64,000 nt of DNA. It comes from Desulfofustis sp. PB-SRB1 (lineage in GTDB: Bacteria; Desulfobacterota; Desulfobulbia; Desulfobulbales; Desulfocapsaceae). The notes beneath the pieces were generated by a model. That model saw only the letters and a program-made list of their open reading frames with translations, did not search any database and was not told the origin of the DNA. Position numbers and translations under genes: made by a program. The first letter of the stretch is position 1, and the number at the start of each line of letters is the position of its first letter. Positions 53,247-60,954 of the stretch are shown piece after piece. The stretch lies in assembly GCA_016722945.1 (NCBI GenBank), contig JAEQMT010000038.1:310001-374000 (forward strand), given 5' to 3'.

Positions 53247-53558
53247 ATGAGCGATCAAAAAGAAGACAAGACCCTAAAAGAAGAGCTTGCGGAAGAACTG
53301 GCCAACTGGCAGACCAAAATGGACGAAGCCAAGGTGCAGCTGCATCTTGGCGCCAAAGATGCCCAGGATAAACTGCAGCCCCATGTTGACAAACTGGAGC
53401 AGGAATTCGAGGAAGCCAAGCAGCAGTGGCAGCAGGTTGAAGAGGCCTCTGAAAAATCCCTGAAGGATATCGAAAAAGGTTTGAGGGTCTCAATTACGGC
53501 CATGAAGAAGTCGTTTGAAAATGCCAAGAAGCATTTTGCTGACGAGGAGAAGAAATGA
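53247..53558 (+). CDS. Small coiled-coil protein
   Basis: A 103-residue, highly charged, all-helical protein (ELAEELANWQTKMDEAKVQLHLGAKDAQDKLQ..., KLEQEFEEAKQQWQQVEEASEKSLKD). It lacks membrane segments. Such proteins resemble stress-induced or apolipoprotein-like helical proteins. GAGGAG lies in front of the ATG. It may open the next group of membrane-stress genes. Confidence 0.65.
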   Translation: MSDQKEDKTLKEELAEELANWQTKMDEAKVQLHLGAKDAQDKLQPHVDKLEQEFEEAKQQWQQVEEASEKSLKDIEKGLRVSITAMKKSFENAKKHFADEEKK

Positions 53559-53702
53559 TTCTTTTCTTCAGATAGGCGCCACTCAACATGTAAAACCGGA
53601 AAGTTAGAAATAGGCCTCTGATGAACGGGGAACGAATTGACGCATCCGCGACATGGCCTGATACGGGCAATGAACGACTGAACAGTACCAGGAGGAATCT
53701 CT

Positions 53703-54809
53703 ATGCATGCCACACATAACAACAAGACGAGATCTCGTCTGGCCTTTATGCTGTTAACCGCTCTGACAATCACCTGCGTGTTTTTCTGGGTCATTAGTGA
53801 TTTTGTCGTGGCATTGCTCGTATCCGCGATTCTGGCAGGTCTGCTGCACCCTTTCTATCTGCGGGTTAGCAAATGGCTTGGCGGTCGCAGGGGGCTGGCT
53901 TCTACGGCGACGGTCCTGCTCTCCCTGGTGCTGATCATCATACCAATGCTGATTTTTCTCACCATTCTTGCCGGGCAGGCGGTTGAGATAAGCAATTCGG
54001 CTGGGCAGTGGCTTGCGGTGTACAAAGAGCAGCCCGACCTGCTTCAAGAGCAGCTGGAGGGTCACGCGGAACTCAAGAAGCTCCTACCCTACCAGGACGA
54101 AATCATTGCCAAAGCAAGTCAGGTTGCAGCGAAAGTCGGTTCCCTTGTTGTCAACGGTCTGGCTGCAACCGCCAAAGGAACCGCTGAATTCTTTCTCATG
54201 ATTTTTATCATGCTCATCGCGATGGCATATTTTCTTGCCGAAGGTCGAACCCTCCTTGACGCGGCCCTGCGCTTTACCCCGCTCACGAAGGAGGACAAGG
54301 AGCAGATGCTCAACATCGTGTTATCGGTTGGGCGGGCCACCATGAAAGGTACGGTTGTCATCGGCATCGTCCAGGGCGGGATGGGTGGTCTTGTATTCTG
54401 GGTTGCCGGGGTGCAGGGCGCCCTGTTCTGGGCTGCGGTCACGGCGGTCTCCTCTGCCATACCAAGCGTCGGCACTGCCTTGGTCTGGGTGCCTATGGTT
54501 GCTTTTCTGGCCTTGAGCGGGCAGGTCGGGGCGGCCGTTGGCGTGGGACTCTGGTGCGCGCTTATCGTCGGTTCCGCGGACAATATCTTACGCCCGTTGC
54601 TCATCGGCAAAGACACCGAAATGCCGGATATCGTCGTTATGCTCACCACTTTCGGAGGCATCGCCCTTTTTGGCGCCACCGGCATCTTGCTCGGACCAAT
54701 CATCGGCGCCCTCTATATGACGGCCTGGAAACTGTGCGGTACCATGTTTGAGGAAGAATCCAGAGAACGAGCAGCACATCTGAACCCAGAAAAAAAAGAG
54801 GGGATATGA
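53703..54809 (+). CDS. AI-2E/PerM family transporter, second copy
   Basis: A 368-residue paralogue of 5855-6955 with the same arrangement: N-terminal helices (TALTITCVFFWVISDFVVALLV), a central soluble stretch and a C-terminal membrane part with AIPSVGTALVWVPMVAFLALSG and GGIALFGATGILLGPIIGALY. AGGAGG precedes the ATG. The gene 54811 begins 1 bp after its stop, so they form one operon. Confidence 0.85.
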   Translation: MHATHNNKTRSRLAFMLLTALTITCVFFWVISDFVVALLVSAILAGLLHPFYLRVSKWLGGRRGLASTATVLLSLVLIIIPMLIFLTILAGQAVEISNSAGQWLAVYKEQPDLLQEQLEGHAELKKLLPYQDEIIAKASQVAAKVGSLVVNGLAATAKGTAEFFLMIFIMLIAMAYFLAEGRTLLDAALRFTPLTKEDKEQMLNIVLSVGRATMKGTVVIGIVQGGMGGLVFWVAGVQGALFWAAVTAVSSAIPSVGTALVWVPMVAFLALSGQVGAAVGVGLWCALIVGSADNILRPLLIGKDTEMPDIVVMLTTFGGIALFGATGILLGPIIGALYMTAWKLCGTMFEEESRERAAHLNPEKKEGI

Positions 54810-54810
54810 C

Positions 54811-55194
54811 ATGGAAAACAAGGATGTACAGGGGCTCTCTCCAGATCCAGAGGGAAAAAAGGGAAATCCTGAACCGGGCTCGAGAAGCAGCGATCAGGAG
54901 TTGCAGCGTCTGCGGGAGGATGTCGAGGAAGTAAAGGCCGCAAAGAACCATCTTGCAGAGCAAGAAAAACAAACAGATTCAGAAGACCCTGTGGACTCAA
55001 GCAAGGAGACAGTGGAGCAAGAGGATCGCCAATTTAAACAAGACGAAACCGAACAGACAATCGGTGAGTTTGCCCTGCAGGTGGAAGCATTTATGAAAGA
55101 AGCTGAAGCGGCAGCGATTGAGCGGCCGGCACTGGCGCTGCTTGCCGCATTTTCCCTGGGCATCATCGTCGGGCAAATGTTTTCTCGAAGATAG
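54811..55194 (+). CDS. Membrane-anchored helical protein (YqjD/ElaB-like)
   Basis: A 127-residue protein with an acidic coiled-coil part (SSDQELQRLREDVEEVKAAKNHLAEQEKQ) and a C-terminal helix LALLAAFSLGIIVGQMFSRR that carries the membrane anchor. That plan matches DUF883/YqjD-type ribosome-binding stress proteins, though sequence similarity is limited. Transcribed directly after the AI-2E gene and before a YqjE-like gene, which strengthens the assignment. Confidence 0.6.
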   Translation: MENKDVQGLSPDPEGKKGNPEPGSRSSDQELQRLREDVEEVKAAKNHLAEQEKQTDSEDPVDSSKETVEQEDRQFKQDETEQTIGEFALQVEAFMKEAEAAAIERPALALLAAFSLGIIVGQMFSRR

Positions 55195-55202
55195 GGGGTA
55201 CA

Positions 55203-55676
55203 ATGGAACGTTTAGTGCAAAACCTCAAGGTATGGTGGCGAGCGGAACGCCTTCTCAAAAAAAATGAAATCAACCTGATGTCCCAGAAGATCCAGTGCAA
55301 TGCAATGGCTGGTTTCGTGGCAATATTCGGTCTCGTGATGCTGACGCTGGCAGTCTTCTTTGCCCTGGTGCCTTATCTGGGCCAGGCTTTGGCGGCCTTG
55401 TCGGTTGCCGGCATCGATCTGGGGTTGGCCGGTGTTCTTGTAATCTATGGCCGTTCGTTGAAACCAGCGCCTGAGGTCGAGATGGTCATTGAGATGCGCG
55501 ATATGGCATTGACCAATATCGGCGATGAGGTCGCCCGAATGGAAGCAGAGGTGGTGTCGTTGAAAAAAGATGTCCACAAATTGATCCGCAACCCGGTCGA
55601 TGTCTTGCTGCCTCATGCAGTTATTCCCCTGATCAGTGCCTTTAACCGGGGGAAAAATACGGAAAGTAAGAAATAG
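55203..55676 (+). CDS. Holin-like/YqjE-type membrane protein
   Basis: A 157-residue protein with two hydrophobic helices (AGFVAIFGLVMLTLAVFFALVPYL and ALAALSVAGIDLGLAGVLVIYG), an N-terminal basic stretch and a C-terminal amphipathic helix. In enteric bacteria YqjD-YqjE-YqjK lie together, and the same order is seen here after the YqjD-like gene. Function unknown. It lies 8 bp after the preceding stop. Confidence 0.6.
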   Translation: MERLVQNLKVWWRAERLLKKNEINLMSQKIQCNAMAGFVAIFGLVMLTLAVFFALVPYLGQALAALSVAGIDLGLAGVLVIYGRSLKPAPEVEMVIEMRDMALTNIGDEVARMEAEVVSLKKDVHKLIRNPVDVLLPHAVIPLISAFNRGKNTESKK

Positions 55677-55754
55677 GGCTGCAGCAACAAAGAACCCCGA
55701 ATGAATGGCAGTCGCTGCGGCTCAATCATAAACCCTAATTAACAGGAGAAGATC

Positions 55755-56552
55755 ATGAGTAAGTACATCGTAGTTGTGTTGAATGATGAACAATCCGCCT
55801 ACAAAGGAGCACTGGCCCTGCAGGAACTCGACAACGATGCCAGCATCGCTCTGTATGAAGGGGCGGTCGTGGCCAAAGACGCAGAAGGTAAAGTCCGCGT
55901 GCTCGACGCGGAAGAAGAGGGCCCGTTTGGTACCCTAGCCGGCATGCTGCTGGGCAGCCTGATCGGCGTGTTTGGCGGACCGATCGGCGTGGCGATGGGT
56001 GCGGCCACCGGTTCTCTGGTCGGTTTGGTAGGCGATACGGTCCGCGCTGGCGTGAATGACGACTTCCTGGCGGAGGTTATGGAGACCCTCACGCCCGGTA
56101 AGTTTGCCCTGGTTGCGGAAATCGGCGAGCATTGGACCACTCCGCTGGACACCCGCATGGAAGCCCTCGGTGGAACGGTATTTCGAACCTGGCGGATCGA
56201 CGTGGAGGATGAACAGCTCGAACGCAATATTCAGGCCAACCGGCTCGAGCTCCAGGGACTGAAAGACGAGTGGAATCAGGCGGTGGGTGATGCCAAAGAG
56301 AAGCTCAAAGCCAAGATCCAGGCGACGGAGGCCAAACTCAAGGCCCTGGATGACCGTATCGAAAAGAAAATAGAAACGATGAGAAAGGAATACGATGCCA
56401 AGGTCGAGAAGCTGAACCAGCAGATTGCCAAGGCCGAAGGAGACTTAAAAAGCAAGTACGAAAAGGCCCGTGAAGACCTCAAGACCGATCTTGCGCAGCG
56501 CAGTGAAAAGCTCAAACAGGCCGGGCACCTGGTGGCGGAAGCATTGAAATAG
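55755..56552 (+). CDS. DUF1269 protein with C-terminal coiled coil
   Basis: A 265-residue protein. Residues 1-150 are a DUF1269 domain (KYIVVVLNDEQSAYKGALALQEL..., GTLAGMLLGSLIGVFGGPIGVAMGAATGSLVG, a Gly-rich hydrophobic hairpin, and FALVAEIGEHWTTPLDTRMEALGGTVFR). The rest is a long charged coiled coil (EKLKAKIQATEAKLKALDDRIEKKIETMRK...) absent from short members. It may sit on the membrane as a stress-related scaffold. ACAGGAG precedes the ATG. A 12-bp hairpin follows. Confidence 0.75.
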   Translation: MSKYIVVVLNDEQSAYKGALALQELDNDASIALYEGAVVAKDAEGKVRVLDAEEEGPFGTLAGMLLGSLIGVFGGPIGVAMGAATGSLVGLVGDTVRAGVNDDFLAEVMETLTPGKFALVAEIGEHWTTPLDTRMEALGGTVFRTWRIDVEDEQLERNIQANRLELQGLKDEWNQAVGDAKEKLKAKIQATEAKLKALDDRIEKKIETMRKEYDAKVEKLNQQIAKAEGDLKSKYEKAREDLKTDLAQRSEKLKQAGHLVAEALK

Positions 56553-56560
56553 ACTCCCTC

Positions 56561-56603
56561 TGCCGGGGCCATGGAACGATCCTTGGTCGATATGGCCCCG
56601 GCA
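56561..56603 (+). terminator. 12-bp inverted repeat after the DUF1269 gene
   Basis: TGCCGGGGCCAT and ATGGCCCCGGCA flank a 19-nt loop, 8 bp past the stop codon. There is no T run. It may serve as a Rho-assisted terminator or as mRNA 3'-end protection. Confidence 0.5.
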
Positions 56604-56626
56604 CCTGAAGGAGTTGGCATGAAATA

Positions 56627-56941
56627 TTGATCGAAGAACCTCATATAAGCACTTTCCGGAAACCGCTCAGAGTCTACTTCGGACCCAATGATATGCTGGT
56701 CAACATCGATGTCAATGTTGTTGACAATCAAGATTGTGGTGCGATTGATAGCGCCGTCAAGCGGGTCAAATCCAGAATCAGGGCGGCCATACCTGCTGCA
56801 ACGCGAATTTGTATCGAGGCCAAAGCACTCATAAAAAGGCCAAACCGCCGAAGCCACACGACTTCCTGGGTGATGATCAGACAGGGGGACGAGGTGAGTA
56901 ATGGATTCCATCTCATCCCGAATAATGGAGGAATCGTATAA
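56627..56941 (+). CDS. Stand-alone cation-efflux (CDF) C-terminal domain
   Basis: A 104-residue reading frame (TTG start at 56627) whose core PLRVYFGPNDMLVNIDVNV, then AIDSAVKRVKSRIRAAIPAATRICIEAKAL is the cytoplasmic dimerisation domain of CDF metal transporters. The membrane part is missing; the upstream frame has a stop just before (TATTGA). It may be the tail of a decayed transporter or an independent small metal-binding protein. The last 35 residues after EAKAL are not family-like. Confidence 0.5.
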   Translation: MIEEPHISTFRKPLRVYFGPNDMLVNIDVNVVDNQDCGAIDSAVKRVKSRIRAAIPAATRICIEAKALIKRPNRRSHTTSWVMIRQGDEVSNGFHLIPNNGGIV

Positions 56942-56959
56942 CAACTGATGGAAAGAGTC

Positions 56960-57367
56960 ATGGACAATGACACCAAAAAACGTGATCAGATGTTCCTCAA
57001 GTTGTACCTCAAGTCACATCCCGGCGAGGTTACAGATGAGGAAATAGACTATTTTCGGGAACACCCGGACCAGATTGATGAAGTGACCGCCCCGGTCAAC
57101 GTCCACAAGCTTTTTCTCTGGTGGGGGGCGTTACTGGGTGTCGCTCTGGTTGCCCTCTCCAAGTATCTCAAATTCTCCATCGTCTATGTGCTTTCCGAAG
57201 CGCTCCGAGAGTTTGCCGTGGATGTTGTTTTTGAGATCGGCGTGGCCCTGATCGGGGCAGCGGTCACCGCATACATTCTCGGCATCCTCCTCAATCAACA
57301 ACAGGAGAACGCATCGTTATGGCGAGCAGAAATCAGAAAGAAGATCGGTGAATCTCATGATACTTGA
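56960..57367 (+). CDS. Small membrane protein preceding the MscS-type channel
   Basis: About 135 residues from the ATG at 56960 (56948 is an alternative). A charged N-terminus (KRDQMFLKLYLKSHPGEVTDEEIDYFREHPDQIDEV) is followed by two hydrophobic helices (LFLWWGALLGVALVAL and VVFEIGVALIGAAVTAYILGILL). It overlaps the channel gene start by 20 bp or 11 bp depending on which start is used, so it is probably an accessory subunit of that channel. Family unrecognised. Confidence 0.65.
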   Translation: MDNDTKKRDQMFLKLYLKSHPGEVTDEEIDYFREHPDQIDEVTAPVNVHKLFLWWGALLGVALVALSKYLKFSIVYVLSEALREFAVDVVFEIGVALIGAAVTAYILGILLNQQQENASLWRAEIRKKIGESHDT

Positions 57368-59936
57368 CAGTCAGCTATTTCCACCAACGTCCCCGGAGAG
57401 CCATTCAGGCCAGGGCAGCAATGGTGAGAAAATGAGCTCGCCCGCGGCGCCCGCACGAGCTGACACTCTACAGCAGGGCTCGCTTCTGAATCTCAGGCAT
57501 CTGTGCATGGCCCTGGCTGCGCTGGTCGTTTTCCTGCTGGTCAACCGTCCCGGACTCGCCGCTGATGAAGTTCCGGGACAGCAGCCTGAAGAAACAGTTG
57601 TGGAGGCGGAGAAGTGGGTCCCCGGGCTTGCCGATATTGTCCCGCTCGAGACCAAGCTTGCCAGGAGTTTGCGGGAACTCGAAAAACAACTGCAGGCTGG
57701 TATAGACCAAGAGCAGCTCAAGACACGCTATGCTGAGCTCGAAGCCTCTATTACACCCTTATCTGAAAAATTCGAACTACTCAAGGAATCTGACAAGAAC
57801 ATCTACAATAGGCTTGTCGACCTTCGGGAACTAGTAAAACAGAAGAAGGAAACATTCGAAGCCGTCAACAGGCCGGTTGCCGAATTGTTGCAGAGGCTGG
57901 GCTCACTGCGGGAAGAGTGGCAGCAGGAGGCTCAACGCTGGAATAACTGGCGGGACAAACTGCTGACCGAAGGGGGCCCTGAACTGCTCAACGCAACCTT
58001 CACCGATGCATCGGCCACGATCTCTCGTGCCGCCGACCTGATTCTTTCTGAATTGGATGCCACTCTTACCATCCAGGAACAAGCCGGCATTCTTGAGCAG
58101 CAGATCGAAACTCTCGCCATCGATATCGATGACCAGATCATCAAGGAACGACGTAAAACGCTCTTCAACGATACACCGTCGATGTTATCGCGACAATATT
58201 ATGAACAGCTCAAGGATGCTGTTTTGTGGTGGGAGACAATGGGTCAATCTCAGGCGTTCAGCCTCCCCGAGCGTGAGACCATCAACCAGCATGGCTGGAT
58301 CGTACTCCTCAATGCAACGCTTGCCATACTCCTGGTGGTGGGGTTCAGCCGGTCGAGACAGGTGTTTGAGAAAGTAACGCAATGGCGCTGCATTGCCCAA
58401 CACCCCATCACCTCAGGCATATTCCTGAGTTATATGGTCTGCGCATTGATCTACGAATACCAGGGCGTGCCGAGCTCGTGGAAACTCGGGGCGGCGGCGG
58501 CCGGGGGTATTGCCCTCATGCAGCTCACCCAAGGTATTGTCAGCGCGCGATGGAAGTATCACTTCGTGGTCGGGCTTGTCGCGGCGCTCCTCGTCACCCG
58601 TCTCGTTGACGTGCTCGGTTTTCCGCTACCAGTGTTTCGCCTCTATACACTGGTTGTATCTTTCGCGGGGGTGATTTTATGTTCTCTGCTCGTCAAACAC
58701 CTGGTGACCGATAAGGAACCTGCTGTCTATGTCTGGCTCTTTCGCGCCGGGATCGTCTTCTTTGTGCTGATCTCCGCCATCGAACTATTGGGCAAAAAGG
58801 CCCTGGCTTCCTACTTGTTCATCTCCTTATTGGATTCGGTTGTTACGATTATGGTCTTTGTCCTGCTCATGTACCTGGTTCGGGGCTGGTTTGAGTGGCT
58901 CTTTTCTACCGCGCTGATGAAGCAGGCGCCTTCACTCGGCCTGCAGCTCAAAGATATTATGGTGGACCGCTTGACACGCTTCGTCGACCTGCTGATTATC
59001 GTCATTGCTATCATTCCGGCGATTCTCATGATCTGGGGCATCTTCCCGAGTCTCGAAGAGGCAACTCTCGGGGTGTTGGCCGCCGGGGTCACGGTAGGCG
59101 ATGCCAGAATCACCGTTTCCCTGTTTCTGGTATCGGCAGCCATCCTCTATGGCTCTTTCCTGATTTCGTGGGTCGTTCAGAACCTACTGGTGGAAGACTT
59201 GCTCTTCAAGCGGCGCATGGAGCGGGCGGCGCGCATATCGATAGCCAAGCTGGTCCACTACTGCATCGTCCTGGTCGGCATTCTGCTTGCCATCGCCACG
59301 CTGGGTATCGAGCTTTCGAAGCTGACGATTATGGTCAGTGCCCTTGGGGTCGGCATCGGTTTTGGCCTGAAGGAGATCATCAACAATTTCGTCAGCGGCC
59401 TGATTCTACTCTTTGAACAACCTATCAGGGTCGGCGACATGGTCGAGTTTGAAGGGATGTGGGCCGAAATAAAGCATATCGGAATACGTTCTACTCTGGT
59501 GCGCAACTTCGATCATGCTGACATAATCATTCCCAACGCAGACCTTATTGTAAACAGGGTGACAAACTGGACGCTCGGTGGCCAGCAGGTCCGGTTGACT
59601 ATCAAGATAGGGGTAGCCTATGGTTCTGACCTGGATCTGGTGACCAGGACCCTGATGGCATGCGCCGAGGACAATGACTCGGTATCTTCCGAGGAATGTC
59701 CGCAAGTCCTGTTCTTGAACTTTGGTGAAAGTACACTCGATTTTGAGCTGCGGGTATTTGTATCTGCAAGCAGACGCCTGGCGATAAAAAATGAACTGAA
59801 CCGCGACATCGATAAACGATTCCGTGAGAATGGAATCGTTATAGCATTTCCGCAGCGAGATCTGCACCTGCCGGAACTGGTCAATGTCGAACTTGCAGAT
59901 AAGGTAAGAAGAGGAGCAGATGGAATTTCTCAATAG
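57357..59936 (+). CDS. Large MscS-family mechanosensitive channel (MscK/MscM-like)
   Basis: An 859-residue protein from the ATG at 57357 (GTG at 57348 also possible). It has an N-terminal signal or anchor (ALAALVVFLLVNRPGLAA), then a periplasmic coiled-coil region to about 310 and eight or more membrane helices. The MscS pore/beta-domain at about 660-790 reads TIMVSALGVGIGFGLKEIINN, then LLFEQPIRVGDMVEFEG, RSTLVRNFDHADIIIPN, VTNWTL. It opens under membrane tension after osmotic downshift. A smaller relative follows at 60955. Confidence 0.9.
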   Translation: MILDSQLFPPTSPESHSGQGSNGEKMSSPAAPARADTLQQGSLLNLRHLCMALAALVVFLLVNRPGLAADEVPGQQPEETVVEAEKWVPGLADIVPLETKLARSLRELEKQLQAGIDQEQLKTRYAELEASITPLSEKFELLKESDKNIYNRLVDLRELVKQKKETFEAVNRPVAELLQRLGSLREEWQQEAQRWNNWRDKLLTEGGPELLNATFTDASATISRAADLILSELDATLTIQEQAGILEQQIETLAIDIDDQIIKERRKTLFNDTPSMLSRQYYEQLKDAVLWWETMGQSQAFSLPERETINQHGWIVLLNATLAILLVVGFSRSRQVFEKVTQWRCIAQHPITSGIFLSYMVCALIYEYQGVPSSWKLGAAAAGGIALMQLTQGIVSARWKYHFVVGLVAALLVTRLVDVLGFPLPVFRLYTLVVSFAGVILCSLLVKHLVTDKEPAVYVWLFRAGIVFFVLISAIELLGKKALASYLFISLLDSVVTIMVFVLLMYLVRGWFEWLFSTALMKQAPSLGLQLKDIMVDRLTRFVDLLIIVIAIIPAILMIWGIFPSLEEATLGVLAAGVTVGDARITVSLFLVSAAILYGSFLISWVVQNLLVEDLLFKRRMERAARISIAKLVHYCIVLVGILLAIATLGIELSKLTIMVSALGVGIGFGLKEIINNFVSGLILLFEQPIRVGDMVEFEGMWAEIKHIGIRSTLVRNFDHADIIIPNADLIVNRVTNWTLGGQQVRLTIKIGVAYGSDLDLVTRTLMACAEDNDSVSSEECPQVLFLNFGESTLDFELRVFVSASRRLAIKNELNRDIDKRFRENGIVIAFPQRDLHLPELVNVELADKVRRGADGISQ

Positions 59937-60098
59937 GCAGCCGGCTTTCACGCTGTTGGTTTAAGGGAGAAGGTGCTGGTACCTGCTTGGTTTACCTCTA
60001 TGCCGCTTTGAAAGACGCTCTCAAGGGTTGGTGAAGTGAAAAAAATGAGATCTAAAAGGTTCAAATGTTCAGATTTTACACCTGAAAAAGAGGATATC

Positions 60099-60902
60099 AT
60101 GGAGAACAAACGGAGAGCCAAAAATATCAATAATGTGTCGAGACACAAAAAAGTCCTAGTACTGCTGTGTATACTATCAATTGTCTTTCTCACTCTTCCA
60201 TTAACCATTCAGGCCGAAGCTCAAGAAACTGACTCGGACTGGCAGTTCGCAGCGGAGCTTTATCTCTGGTATGCATCGATTGGAGGTAGTACAGCGGTTG
60301 GGGGCGATCTCGAGATTGACGCAAATGACCTGATAGATGGCCTCAATATGGCCTTCATGGGAAATATCGCCGCCCGTAAAAACCGTTGGGGAATTATGGT
60401 TGATGCTCTCTATCTCAACGCCAGTGACAGCCAAAACACAATGGTCGGCCCTACCGGCGTGAATGTAGGTGTCGAGTTGGATGGCTGGGTTGTCAATCCG
60501 ATGGCGGGGTACCTGGTAGTTAATTCCGATATCTTTTTCATGAACCTCGTTGCCGGGACACGTTATCTCTCTCTGAGTACCGATGTTAATTTGCGCAATG
60601 CCGATCCGGGTGGCGCACCCTTCAACATGGGCGTGTCTGAATCCGGCAGTAATTGGGATGCTATGATCGGGGTAAGAGGAGAATTATCTCTAAATTCCGA
60701 ATGGTTTGTTCCCTATCATTTAGATATAGGAGCAGGCGACAGTGATTTTACCTGGCAGGCCTTTGCCGGGCTGGGATATCGGTTTAAGAGCTTTGACGTG
60801 CTCATCGGTTATCGCTATTTGTACTGGGATTTTGACGATAATGCGGCACTGGGTGATCTTGACCTGAGCGGCGTTGGTGCCGGTATTAGATTTTATTTCT
60901 AG
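60099..60902 (+). CDS. Outer-membrane beta-barrel protein
   Basis: A 267-residue protein from the ATG at 60099 (AGAGGA 6 nt upstream; an ATG 21 codons earlier lacks one). A basic N-terminus and signal peptide (LVLLCILSIVFLTLPLTIQAEA) lead into many amphipathic strands, with WQFAAELYLWYASIGG at the start and a C-terminal GVGAGIRFYF ending in Phe, the BAM recognition end. It lies between two MscS genes. Substrate unknown. Confidence 0.75.
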   Translation: MENKRRAKNINNVSRHKKVLVLLCILSIVFLTLPLTIQAEAQETDSDWQFAAELYLWYASIGGSTAVGGDLEIDANDLIDGLNMAFMGNIAARKNRWGIMVDALYLNASDSQNTMVGPTGVNVGVELDGWVVNPMAGYLVVNSDIFFMNLVAGTRYLSLSTDVNLRNADPGGAPFNMGVSESGSNWDAMIGVRGELSLNSEWFVPYHLDIGAGDSDFTWQAFAGLGYRFKSFDVLIGYRYLYWDFDDNAALGDLDLSGVGAGIRFYF

Positions 60903-60954
60903 CGTGTCTTTCGGACTCATCCTATGAGATAGATCTCATTTTGGGGAAGATTCT

